Positions 40,947 through 48,497 of a DNA stretch of 64,000 nucleotides are shown piece after piece; position 1 is the first letter of the stretch, and every line of letters begins with the position of its first letter. The stretch comes from Spongisporangium articulatum (GTDB taxonomy: Bacteria; Actinomycetota; Actinomycetes; Actinomycetales; Kineosporiaceae), in contig NZ_JBITLV010000003.1 in NCBI RefSeq assembly GCF_044465595.1, positions 124,001 to 188,000 on the forward strand. The letters run 5' to 3'. The notes beneath the pieces were generated by a model that searched no databases, had not been told where the DNA came from, and saw only the letters and a list, made by a program, of their open reading frames with translations. The position numbers and the translations under genes are program-made.

Positions 40947-42148
40947 CGCACCTCCCTGCTTCGGGCGCGAAGCGCCGCCAGACCCCAGATCACGAACGCG
41001 GCCGCGGCGAACCCACCGCCCAGCCAGGTGGCCGCCGTCCACCCGCCCGAATCGTGCAGCAGGCCGGTGCCGGCCGAGGCGATCGCCCCGCCGGTGAACA
41101 CGCTCGACATGAACACGGTGTTGATCCGCGAGCGCGCATCGGCCCGCAGGCCGTAGATCTCGCGCTGGCTGAGTACCTGGTGCCCCTGCACCGCGAAGTC
41201 GACGGCGAACCCGGCCAGGACGAGCACCCACAGCCGGTCGCGCCCCAGCCCGGCGGCGGCCATCGCCGCGATCCCCAGGAGGATGAGCAGGCCACCGCCG
41301 ATCGTCGAGTGGCCCCGGTCGCCCAACCGGCCGGCCACCGGCGCGGCCACCGCCCCGCCGGCGCCGGCCAGGGCGAACAGGCCGATCTGGAACTGGTCGA
41401 GGCCGTGGTCGTTGATCAGCTCGAAGGCCACCGCGCTCCAGAACGCGCTGAACGCGCCGAACATCAGGGCCTGGCTGAGCGCCCGGCGGCGCAGCGCCGG
41501 CAGTTCGGGCACGAGCGCGACGACGGAGCCGAGCAGGCGGGCGTAGCTCATCCGGTGCTCGGGCTCGCGCGGCACGAGGATGCGCGGCAGCGCCACGGCC
41601 AGCCCCAGCATCAGCACGGCCGACACGGCGAAGATCGACCGCCAGCCGAACGCGCCCGCGACCACGCTGGAGAAGCTGCGGGCCAGCAGGATGCCGGTGA
41701 GCAGCCCGGTCATCACCATGCCGATCATCCGGCCGCGGGAGGCGTCGTCGGCCAGGTGCGCGGCGTACGGGATGAGCACCTGCGCCACCACCGACGTGAT
41801 GCCCAGGATCAGGCTGCCGATCAGGAAGACCCCGTAGCTGGGCGCCGCCGCGCACACCGCGGCGGACAGCGCGGTCAGCACCAGGGTGCGGGAGACCAGC
41901 CGCCGGGTCTCGACCAGGTCGCCGAGGGGCAGGACGAACAGCAGCCCGAGCACGTACCCGACCTGCGTCGCCGTGACCACGAAGGCCGCCGTGCCCTCGG
42001 CGACGTCGAACCGCCGGGCGATGGCGTCCAGCAGCGGCTGCGCGTAGTACAGGTTGGCGACGGTCAGGCCGCAGGACAGGGCGAGGACGGCGGTGAGCCC
42101 GGCTCCGGGTTTCGCGCTCGTCACGGCCGGAGCCGGAGCAGACGTCAC
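40943..42148 (-). CDS. MFS transporter
   Basis: A 401-residue major facilitator with 12 predicted helices. The N-terminus reads LSCGLTVANLYYAQPLLDAIAR, as in drug/sugar-exporter-like MFS proteins; the loop-2 region LPLGDLVETRRLVSRTLVL and the late VLSQREIYGLRADARSRINTVFM fit that branch. GTG 42148 is chosen because TAGGCT (42156-42161, minus) stands 7 nt upstream; ATG 42184 is an alternative. It is coupled to the LLM-hemerythrin gene, so it may export that enzyme's product or a toxic substrate. Substrate unknown. Confidence 0.9.
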   Translation of the reverse strand: MTSAPAPAVTSAKPGAGLTAVLALSCGLTVANLYYAQPLLDAIARRFDVAEGTAAFVVTATQVGYVLGLLFVLPLGDLVETRRLVSRTLVLTALSAAVCAAAPSYGVFLIGSLILGITSVVAQVLIPYAAHLADDASRGRMIGMVMTGLLTGILLARSFSSVVAGAFGWRSIFAVSAVLMLGLAVALPRILVPREPEHRMSYARLLGSVVALVPELPALRRRALSQALMFGAFSAFWSAVAFELINDHGLDQFQIGLFALAGAGGAVAAPVAGRLGDRGHSTIGGGLLILLGIAAMAAAGLGRDRLWVLVLAGFAVDFAVQGHQVLSQREIYGLRADARSRINTVFMSSVFTGGAIASAGTGLLHDSGGWTAATWLGGGFAAAAFVIWGLAALRARSREVR

Positions 42149-42193
42149 GCGGGCCAGCCTAAGTGGTCCTACGAATCGGTTCATACTGAGGAC

Positions 42194-42676
42194 GTGGCCC
42201 CTCGCCCGCCCCGCACCGGCAGCGAACCCGACACGGCCCGCAGTGCACTCGGGCTGCGGTTGGTGCTGGCGACCTTCGGGCTGCTGTGCGGCCTGTCCGG
42301 GACGATCGTCTTCGGACTGTACGAGTGGGTCGGGGCCGCCGTGCTCTTCGCGGCGATCGGGCTGAGCGCCGCCGTCGACGTGGCGGTCGTCGTCCACCGG
42401 ATCCGCCAGGGCCCGCACTTCCAGCCGGGCGCGCGGGTCCCCCCGTACGAACCGGCCCGGCCCGACCGGGCCCTGCAGACCCCCGTGCCGATCCCGCAGG
42501 ACGTCCGGGTCCGGCGCTACCTGGCCCTGATGGCCCTGTGCCTCGTGCTGATCACGGTCGCCTGGGTGTGGGTGCGGACGTTCTCGACGACGGGAGCGGT
42601 CGTGATGTCGCTGATCGCCATGGTCATCCCCCCGGTCGCCGCGTTCGTGGCTAACATCGGCTCACGTTCGCCTTGA
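42194..42676 (+). CDS. Small four-helix membrane protein (DUF6343/DUF3099-like)
   Basis: 160 residues. The N-terminal part (RTGSEPDTARSALGLRLVLATF) resembles DUF6343 proteins. Two helices follow, then a hydrophilic loop, then a second helix pair (RRYLALMALCLVLITVAWVWV, VVMSLIAMVIPPVAAFVANIG) that resembles DUF3099. Function unknown. GTG 42194 has CATACT 6 nt upstream. It is divergent from the MFS gene; its stop codon lies inside the first HAIR half-site before hsp20. Confidence 0.7.
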   Translation: MAPRPPRTGSEPDTARSALGLRLVLATFGLLCGLSGTIVFGLYEWVGAAVLFAAIGLSAAVDVAVVVHRIRQGPHFQPGARVPPYEPARPDRALQTPVPIPQDVRVRRYLALMALCLVLITVAWVWVRTFSTTGAVVMSLIAMVIPPVAAFVANIGSRSP

Positions 42677-42692
42677 GCGAACCCCGCTCAAC
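42672..42692. promoter_or_regulatory. HAIR element (HspR-binding inverted repeat) 1
   Basis: CTTGAGC-N7-GCTCAAC, matching the HspR consensus CTTGAGT-N7-ACTCAAG in layout. It lies upstream of the hsp20 gene at 42777. Confidence 0.75.
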
Positions 42693-42709
42693 TTTGGGGA
42701 ATCAGTTTC

Positions 42710-42727
42710 GCTCAAGCCTCGTTGAGC
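42710..42727. promoter_or_regulatory. HAIR-like half-site pair 2
   Basis: GCTCAAG-N4-GTTGAGC, the same half-sites in everted order, 18 nt after the first HAIR element. Together four CTTGAG-type half-sites precede hsp20. Confidence 0.55.
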
Positions 42728-42776
42728 AGATCGAACGTCCTACCGATCAGACCCGCTAGAGGAAGGGTGAGCTGCC

Positions 42777-43145
42777 ATGGCTCTGCCTGTCGTCCGTACC
42801 TATGACCCCCAGTTCGAGCAGCTGGTCCGGGCGTTCTTCGCGCCCCGTACCGCCGCCCCGACCCGCCGCTGGGCGCCCGTCACCGAGGTCAGCAGCACCG
42901 ACGAGGCCTACACGGTCACCGTCGAGCTGCCCGGCGTGAAGCGCGAGGACGTCTCCGTCGAGGTGGCCGAGAAGACCCTCGTGGTCACCGCCACCCGCGG
43001 CGAGACGTTCACGCTGCGGCGCTCGCTGCCGGGCGACGTCCAGCGTGACGACGTCTCCGCGACCCTCGCGGACGGCGTCCTCACCGTGACCCTCCCCCGC
43101 GCGGCCGCCCCCGCGCCTCGGAAGGTCGAGATCACCCAGGGCTGA
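42777..43145 (+). CDS. Small heat-shock protein, Hsp20/alpha-crystallin family
   Basis: A 122-residue Hsp20. The alpha-crystallin domain spans most of the protein (APVTEVSSTDEAYTVTVELPGV, then REDVSVEVAEKTLVVTATRG, ending LADGVLTVTLPRA), with the conserved G-V-L motif. The N-terminal arm is short and the chain is small for the family. It holds unfolding proteins during heat stress. HAIR elements at 42672-42727 indicate control by the HspR repressor, whose gene is not in the window. ATG 42777 follows GAAGGGTGAG. Confidence 0.93.
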   Translation: MALPVVRTYDPQFEQLVRAFFAPRTAAPTRRWAPVTEVSSTDEAYTVTVELPGVKREDVSVEVAEKTLVVTATRGETFTLRRSLPGDVQRDDVSATLADGVLTVTLPRAAAPAPRKVEITQG

Positions 43146-43270
43146 GGCCCCGGGTTCGAGGCACCTCGTGGCTGTCCCCCCGTAGCCCGAGGTGAGGCCC
43201 GACCCCCGCCGCACCCGCCGCCCGTCCCCCGTGGCGTGCGGAGTGCCGGGGGTCGGTGCATTTTGGGGGT

Positions 43271-44701
43271 GTGCCCTCTTCAGCTGCGCCTACCGTCTTC
43301 GTCCTCTTCGGCGCCACCGGCGACCTGGCCCACCGGCTGGTGCTGCCGGCGTTCTTCACCCTCGCCGACCGCGACCTGCTGCCCGACCGGTGGTGGCTGG
43401 TCGGCAACGGCCGCGGCGACCACCCGCACGAGCACTTCCGGAAGGCGGTGCGCGACGCCCTCGAGGCCGACGACTCCGCCCCCAATCCCGACGACCTCGA
43501 CTGGGACGACGTGGCCTCCCGCGTCCTGTTCGCCGGCGGCGGGTTCAGCGCCGACGACCCGGGCGCCCTCCCCGACGTGCTGGCCGAGATCCGCAAGGAG
43601 GCCGGGGACTCCGCCGATGAGGTCCAGCTGGTCTTCTACCTGGCCCTGCCGCCGTCGGTGTTCCTGCCCGTCACGAAGGCCCTCGCGGCGCACGGGCTGA
43701 CCGAGGGCGCCCGCGTCGTCTACGAGAAGCCCTACGGGACCTCACCGTCCGGCTTCGAGGAACTCGACGCCGCCGTGCACGAGGTGCTCGACGAGGACCA
43801 GGTGTTCCGGATCGACCACTTCCTCGGCAAGGAGGCCACCCAGGACCTGCACGTGCTGCGGTTCGCGAACCAGCTCTTCACCGGCGTCTGGAACCGCGAG
43901 CACGTCGCCCAGGTGCAGATCGACGTCCCCGAGACCCTCGACATCGACGACCGGGCCCAGTTCTACGACGCCACCGGGGCGACCCTCGACATGTTGGTCA
44001 CGCACCTCTTCCAGGTGGCGGCCGAGGTCGCGATGGAACCCCCCGCGGGGTCGGGGGCGCTCGCGTTGCAGGAGGCCCGGGAGGCGGTCATCGCCGCGTT
44101 CCGGCCACTGGCGAAGGACGACGTGGTGCTGGGCCAGTACCAGGGGTACCGCGACGTCGAGGGCGTGGCCGACGACTCGACGACCGACACGTTCGTCGCG
44201 GCCCGGCTGTGGGTCGACACCGACCGTTGGCACGGCGTCCCGTTCCTGCTGCGCACCGGGAAACGGCTGGCCGCCTCGGCCCAGCAGGTGACCCTGGTGT
44301 TCCGGGAGCCGGACGGCCCGGTGGGCGACGTCCCGGTGCGCGGGTCGTTCCTGCGGGTGTCCCTGGCCGGGGACGGCCAGATCGACATCGGCATGGTGCT
44401 GAAGGAACCCGGCCCGGAGGGCGCGCTGGTCACCGGGACGGCGGCCCTGCCGCTCGAGCGCGTGCCCCGGGCCGAGCCGTTGCCCGCGTACGCGACGCTG
44501 CTGCTCGACGTGATGGCGGGCGACAAGGCGCTGTTCACCAGCCGGGAGGGCCTGCAGCACGCCTGGAAGGCGGCTACTTCGCTGCTCGCCGACCGGCCGG
44601 CGGTCCAGCCGTACGAGCAGGGTTCGTGGGGCCCCGACGCCGCGCACGACCTGCCGGCGGGCGGCTGGATGCCGCTGCTCAGCTCGTCCGGAAGCTCCTA
44701 G
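43271..44701 (+). CDS. zwf: Glucose-6-phosphate 1-dehydrogenase
   Basis: A 476-residue G6PDH, first enzyme of the oxidative pentose phosphate pathway, making NADPH. The N-terminal nucleotide fold is VFVLFGATGDLAHR, with YEKPYG and the active-site RIDHFLGKE near residue 180; the C-terminal half contains TGKRL and the late LLLDVMAGDKALFTSREGL, typical of Zwf. GTG 43271 gives the normal N-terminus; GTG 43256 is an in-frame alternative. Its 3' end overlaps the convergent LLM gene by 4 bp. No pgl, gnd or opcA neighbour is present. Confidence 0.95.
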   Translation: MPSSAAPTVFVLFGATGDLAHRLVLPAFFTLADRDLLPDRWWLVGNGRGDHPHEHFRKAVRDALEADDSAPNPDDLDWDDVASRVLFAGGGFSADDPGALPDVLAEIRKEAGDSADEVQLVFYLALPPSVFLPVTKALAAHGLTEGARVVYEKPYGTSPSGFEELDAAVHEVLDEDQVFRIDHFLGKEATQDLHVLRFANQLFTGVWNREHVAQVQIDVPETLDIDDRAQFYDATGATLDMLVTHLFQVAAEVAMEPPAGSGALALQEAREAVIAAFRPLAKDDVVLGQYQGYRDVEGVADDSTTDTFVAARLWVDTDRWHGVPFLLRTGKRLAASAQQVTLVFREPDGPVGDVPVRGSFLRVSLAGDGQIDIGMVLKEPGPEGALVTGTAALPLERVPRAEPLPAYATLLLDVMAGDKALFTSREGLQHAWKAATSLLADRPAVQPYEQGSWGPDAAHDLPAGGWMPLLSSSGSS

Positions 44702-45591
44702 GGCCGCAGGGCTTCGAGCACCTCGCGGGCGCGGTCCATCGAGGCCCGGGGGTCGGCGGCCGGGTGCCCGATCGAGGGGTCGAAGTTCAGGTCGACGAAG
44801 ACCTCGGTGACGCCCTGCTCGGCCAGCTGCGCGACGTCGTCCCGCACCTGCTCGAGCGGCCCGCTCAGCGGGCGCGTGCGCTCGCCGCCCACCACGACCC
44901 CCCGGCAGACGAAGCGGAGGGCGTCGGGGTCGCGCCCGGCGTCCTGCGCGGCCCGTTTCACCTGCGCGATGCGCGTGTGCAGCTCGGACGGCGGGACGCG
45001 GCTGCTGCTGATCCACCCGTCGGCCCGGCGGCCGGCGCGGGCCAACGCCGTCGGCGCATCTCCGCCCAGCAGAATCGGAATCCCCTCCGGGTTGACGGGT
45101 TTCGGCAGCACCTCGGCGGGCTGCAGCCGGTACAGCGGCCCGTCGTAGGCCACCGGGTCCGGACCGAGCAACCGTCTCAGGACGCCGAGGTACTCCTCGG
45201 CCCGGACCCCGCGGCCCTCGATCGGCACCCCGCTGGCCTCGAACTCGATCGGCTGCCAGCCGTTGCCGAGCCCCGCCACGAGCCGGCCGCCGGACAGCAC
45301 GTCCACCGCGGCCAGCTGCTTGGCCAGCAACGGCGGCGAGAAGAACGGCATGTTCAGGACGGCGACGCCCAACTCCACGCGTTCGGTCAGGGCGGCCGCG
45401 GCGCCGAGGGCGACGACGGGGTCGACCACCGACCAGTAGGTGGGCGGGATCGACCGGTCGGCGGGCGAGACGAGCCGCTGGAACGTCCACACCGAGTGGT
45501 AGCCGAGGCGTTCGGCGGTCGTGGCGATCTCGACGAAGTTCTCCCGGGTGGCCCAGGAACCCGCCACGGGCAGTCCGAATCCCACTCGCAT
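44698..45591 (-). CDS. LLM-class F420-dependent oxidoreductase
   Basis: A 297-residue luciferase-like oxidoreductase. The N-terminus RVGFGLPVAGSWATRENFVE, the LAAVDVLSGGRLVAGLGNGW zone and PILLGGDAPTALARAGRRADGW match probable F420-dependent LLM subfamilies of actinobacteria. Substrate unknown. ATG 45591 has GGAGAG 6 nt upstream. Only 23 bp separate it from the divergent LigD-type polymerase gene. Confidence 0.9.
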   Translation of the reverse strand: MRVGFGLPVAGSWATRENFVEIATTAERLGYHSVWTFQRLVSPADRSIPPTYWSVVDPVVALGAAAALTERVELGVAVLNMPFFSPPLLAKQLAAVDVLSGGRLVAGLGNGWQPIEFEASGVPIEGRGVRAEEYLGVLRRLLGPDPVAYDGPLYRLQPAEVLPKPVNPEGIPILLGGDAPTALARAGRRADGWISSSRVPPSELHTRIAQVKRAAQDAGRDPDALRFVCRGVVVGGERTRPLSGPLEQVRDDVAQLAEQGVTEVFVDLNFDPSIGHPAADPRASMDRAREVLEALRP

Positions 45592-45614
45592 GCCGTCTCT
45601 CCTATCGTGAGTGC

Positions 45615-46832
45615 GTGCCGTCCGCCGCGCAGGTCATCGAGGTCGACGGCCGGGAGGTGAAGGTCACCAACCCGGCCAAGGTCGTGTTCCCCGAGCTGGG
45701 GATCACGAAGCTCGAGCTGGTCCAGTACTACCTGGCCGTGGCCGACGGCGCGCTGCGTGGGGTCGCGGGGCGGCCCATGGTGCTCAAACGGTTCGTGAAG
45801 GGCATCGAGGAGGAGGCCTTCTTCCAGAAGCGGGCGCCCGCGAACCGGCCGCCGTACGTCGGGGTGGCCGAGCTCAAGTACGCCTCCGGCCGATCGGCCG
45901 AGGAGGCCGTGGTGTCGGACGCCGCCGGGCTGGCCTGGGCGATCAACGTCGGCTGCGTCGACCTCAACCCGCACCCGCTGCGCGACGACGACCTCGTCCA
46001 CCCCGACGAGCTGCGCATCGACCTCGACCCGATGCCGGGGGTCCCGTGGTCACAGATCGTGGACGTGGCCCTGGTCGTGCGGTCCGTGCTCGAGGACCAC
46101 GGGCTGGTCGGCTGGCCTAAGACGTCGGGCTCGCGGGGCATGCACATCAACGTGCGGATCGCGCGGGACTGGACGTTCCGCGAGCTGCGGACGGCCGCCG
46201 AGACGGTGTCACGCGAGGTCGAGCTGCGGGCCCCCGAGATCGCCACGGCGAAGTGGTGGAAGGAGGAGCGCGGGGCGAAGGTGTTCACGGACTTCAACCA
46301 GAACGCCTACGACCGCACCGTCGCCTCCGTCTGGTCGGTGCGACCCACGCCCGACGCACGGGTCTCGCTGCCCCTGACGTGGGACGAGGTACCCGCGTGC
46401 GATCCACTGCTCTACACGATGTCCGTTGCCGTGGAACGCTTCTCGGACGGCGACCCCTGGCTCGGCATGGACGCCGCCGTCGGCTCGCTCGACGCGCTGC
46501 TGGCCCGGGCCGAGGAGCTCGGACCGGCCGAGAAGCCACCCAAGGGCACCGGCGGGCGGACGATGACCATGCCGCTGATCGAGATCGCCCGGGCCAAGAC
46601 CAAGGCCGAGGCACTGGAAGGGCTGGAGCGCTGGAAGTCCCGGCACGGTGCGGTTTTCGCACTGCTGGAGCCCGCCGACGTGCTCCTCGACGGCATGCGC
46701 GGCAGCTCGTCGCTCTGGTACCGGATCCGGCTCAACCTGCAGCACGTCCCCGAAGCCCAGCGCCCGCCGCAGGAGCCCCTGGAGGTCGACTACGACCCGT
46801 GGGCCGGCAAGACCTGGCCCGGCCGGCCATGA
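45615..46832 (+). CDS. LigD-type NHEJ polymerase (PolDom, primase-like)
   Basis: A 405-residue stand-alone polymerase domain of the LigD family (archaeo-eukaryotic primase fold). Marks are KVTNPAKVVFPELGITKLEL at the N-terminus, the metal-binding D-x-D in ELRIDLDPMPGVPW, the nucleotide-binding SGSRGMHIN, and the third acid region KVFTDFNQNAYDRTVASVWS. It is longer than a minimal PolDom (~300 residues) by a C-terminal extension rich in Lys/Glu. Such proteins fill gaps or add ribonucleotides during non-homologous end joining. Neither Ku nor the ligase is adjacent. GTG 45615 follows TATCGT by 6 nt (leaderless). Confidence 0.9.
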   Translation: MPSAAQVIEVDGREVKVTNPAKVVFPELGITKLELVQYYLAVADGALRGVAGRPMVLKRFVKGIEEEAFFQKRAPANRPPYVGVAELKYASGRSAEEAVVSDAAGLAWAINVGCVDLNPHPLRDDDLVHPDELRIDLDPMPGVPWSQIVDVALVVRSVLEDHGLVGWPKTSGSRGMHINVRIARDWTFRELRTAAETVSREVELRAPEIATAKWWKEERGAKVFTDFNQNAYDRTVASVWSVRPTPDARVSLPLTWDEVPACDPLLYTMSVAVERFSDGDPWLGMDAAVGSLDALLARAEELGPAEKPPKGTGGRTMTMPLIEIARAKTKAEALEGLERWKSRHGAVFALLEPADVLLDGMRGSSSLWYRIRLNLQHVPEAQRPPQEPLEVDYDPWAGKTWPGRP

Positions 46833-46834
46833 CT

Positions 46835-46905
46835 GCTCATGCTGTCCAGATGCACATTTTCTCGGCCGATTTCCGGCCCAGAGTGTTCATTTCGCCAGCA
46901 TGAGC
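46835..46905. repeat. Palindromic element between convergent genes
   Basis: Perfect 10-bp arms GCTCATGCTG (46835-46844) and CAGCATGAGC (46896-46905), with a further inner GGCCGATTTCCGGCC dyad. The right end includes the last codons of yidC2. It could act as a bidirectional terminator or be a dispersed repeat. Confidence 0.5.
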
Positions 46906-47513
46906 GGTAGGTAGCGGCGTTCGGCGGTGGCCCAGGCCGTCGAGGTGAGCAGGTAGAGGACGACCGCGAACGGCATGACGAAGGCGGCACCGACGGTCGT
47001 GAACGGCAGGACCCGGGCCAGAGTGCGGTTCAGCCCCGCCTGATCGGTCTGAGGGTCCAGCCGCGCGACCGCGGTCGACCCCGACCAGGTCGCCACCAGC
47101 ATCAACATCAGCACGGCCACGACGAACACCGCGGCCGGCGCCGACACGAACCCGGCCGATGCCACAGCCGCGAGACCGTGCTGCGAGAGCGGCATCCCGA
47201 ACAGGGTCGCGTTCGCCACGACGGACGAGCTGCACAGCCGGTAGAGGCCGTAGAGCACCGGCGCCTGGGCGAGCGCGGCGCCGAGACCCGCGAACGGGGA
47301 GATCCCCGCGTCACGGTGCGCGGCGAGCAGCTCCTCGGTGAGCCGTTGCGGATCACCTCGATGGCGCATGCGCAGCTCGGCCACGCGAGGCGCGAGGGCG
47401 CGGCGGGCGAGGTCGGCCCGGACGATGCGTACGGACAGCGGCAGCAACGCGACCCGCACGAGGACGGTCAGCAGGACGATCAGAGCAGGCATGGGTAGGG
47501 CAGGGACGGGCAC
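46887..47513 (-). CDS. Short YidC/Oxa1-type membrane insertase paralogue
   Basis: A 208-residue protein with the YidC/Oxa1 core: TM1 LIVLLTVLVRVALLPLSVRI (with the groove arginine in VLVRVALLPL), the basic cytoplasmic hairpin (RVAELRMRHRGDPQRLTEELLAAHRDAGISPFAGL), then about four further helices. It lacks the ~100-residue C-terminal tail and long periplasmic region of the main actinobacterial YidC, so it is probably a second, specialised copy. It is followed upstream by a small DUF6412-like membrane protein gene. GTG 47513 opens the frame. Confidence 0.85.
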   Translation of the reverse strand: MPVPALPMPALIVLLTVLVRVALLPLSVRIVRADLARRALAPRVAELRMRHRGDPQRLTEELLAAHRDAGISPFAGLGAALAQAPVLYGLYRLCSSSVVANATLFGMPLSQHGLAAVASAGFVSAPAAVFVVAVLMLMLVATWSGSTAVARLDPQTDQAGLNRTLARVLPFTTVGAAFVMPFAVVLYLLTSTAWATAERRYLPLMLAK

Positions 47514-47546
47514 GGAAACTCCAGAATGGTGGACGCGGGCCGGACT

Positions 47547-47780
47547 TCAGTCGAAGTACGGGCCGCAGTCCGGCGCCCGGGGCTGCGGGCGACCCGGCGC
47601 GTCGGGCGCCCAGTGCTCGCCCTGCGCACGGTCCCGCGTGCGCACCCGCACCGGGGCGACCGGCGCGTTCACCATCCCGAGGACCGTCAGCGCGATGCGC
47701 GCGAGCAGCGCGACGAGCACCACGACCGCGAGTACGGCCGCGACCTCCAGCAGGCTGGGGAGCAGCCAGGCCTGGTCCAT
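47547..47780 (-). CDS. Small membrane protein (DUF6412-like)
   Basis: 77 residues with one long hydrophobic helix (LLEVAAVLAVVVLVALLARIALTVL) and a Pro/Arg-rich tail ending GRPQPRAPDCGPYFD; the GRPRPRAP-type tail recalls DUF6412 proteins, which often neighbour short YidC paralogues. It is 33 bp upstream of the yidC-like gene in the same orientation, probably one operon. ATG 47780 or the preceding GTG 47783 may be the start. Confidence 0.65.
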   Translation of the reverse strand: MDQAWLLPSLLEVAAVLAVVVLVALLARIALTVLGMVNAPVAPVRVRTRDRAQGEHWAPDAPGRPQPRAPDCGPYFD

Positions 47781-47823
47781 CACCCGTCCATGCTGACACG
47801 GCCCCGCAGGATCCCGCCAGAGA

Positions 47824-47839
47824 TCGAACATCTGTTCGA
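47824..47839. promoter_or_regulatory. LexA (SOS) box of alkB-like gene
   Basis: TCGAAC-ATCT-GTTCGA, a perfect match to the actinobacterial LexA operator TCGAAC-N4-GTTCGA. It ends 9 bp before the -10 TACCGT (47849-47854), so bound LexA would block RNA polymerase. Confidence 0.85.
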
Positions 47840-47861
47840 ATATCGTGTTACCGTCGAGGGC

Positions 47862-48494
47862 ATGGTCGACTTCCAGGGGTCGCTGCTGGACCTGGCGTCC
47901 GACGGCCGCGACGAGATCGGGCCGGGCGGCCTGGATCCCCGACGCGAGGACCTGTCAGCCGGAGCCTGGGTGGACCTGCGCCCGGCGTGGGTGCACGGCG
48001 CCGACCGGCTCTTCGAGACGTTGATCGACGTGGTGCCGTGGCGGGCCGAACGGCGCCAGATGTACGACCGGGAGGTCGCCGTCCCGCGGCTGCTCTGCTT
48101 CTACGGCGAAGCCGACCCGCTCCCCCACCCGTCACTCGAGCTCATGCGTGAGCGGCTGTCCGCCCACTACGCCGACGAACTCGGCGAGCCGTTCGTGACC
48201 GCGGGGCTGTGCCTGTACCGGGACGGGCGCGACAGCGTGGCCTGGCACGGCGACCGCATCGGGCGCGGGTCGACGCACGACACGATGGTGGCCATCGTCA
48301 GCGTCGGCTCGCCGCGCGCCCTGCTGCTGCGCCCCGCCACGGGCGGCGCGAGCATCCGGCACAACCTCGGCCACGGCGACCTGATCGTGATGGGCGGCTC
48401 GTGCCAGCGCACCTGGGAGCACGCCGTCCCGAAGTCGGCCCGGCCCACCGGCCCGCGGATCAGCATCCAGTTCCGGCCGCGGGGCGTCCGGTAA
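47862..48494 (+). CDS. alkB: AlkB-family 2-oxoglutarate/Fe(II) dioxygenase
   Basis: A 210-residue AlkB-like DNA dealkylation repair enzyme. The jelly-roll core keeps the iron ligands His and Asp in VAWHGDRIGRG and the distal His in WEHAVPK, and the 2-oxoglutarate arginine in GPRISIQFRPR. The RLLCFYGEADPLPHP segment is the substrate-side loop. ATG 47862 is chosen over ATG 47790 because a LexA box (47824-47839) and -10 TACCGT (47849-47854) lie between them; the earlier start would put the operator inside the coding region. It is thus a leaderless SOS-regulon gene. Confidence 0.9.
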   Translation: MVDFQGSLLDLASDGRDEIGPGGLDPRREDLSAGAWVDLRPAWVHGADRLFETLIDVVPWRAERRQMYDREVAVPRLLCFYGEADPLPHPSLELMRERLSAHYADELGEPFVTAGLCLYRDGRDSVAWHGDRIGRGSTHDTMVAIVSVGSPRALLLRPATGGASIRHNLGHGDLIVMGGSCQRTWEHAVPKSARPTGPRISIQFRPRGVR

Positions 48495-48497
48495 GCC

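Noticed and set aside
43153..43198. CACCTCG...CGAGGTG dyad after hsp20
   Set aside because: Possible terminator, but a 7-bp stem with a loop of about 22 nt is weak, so it was not listed.
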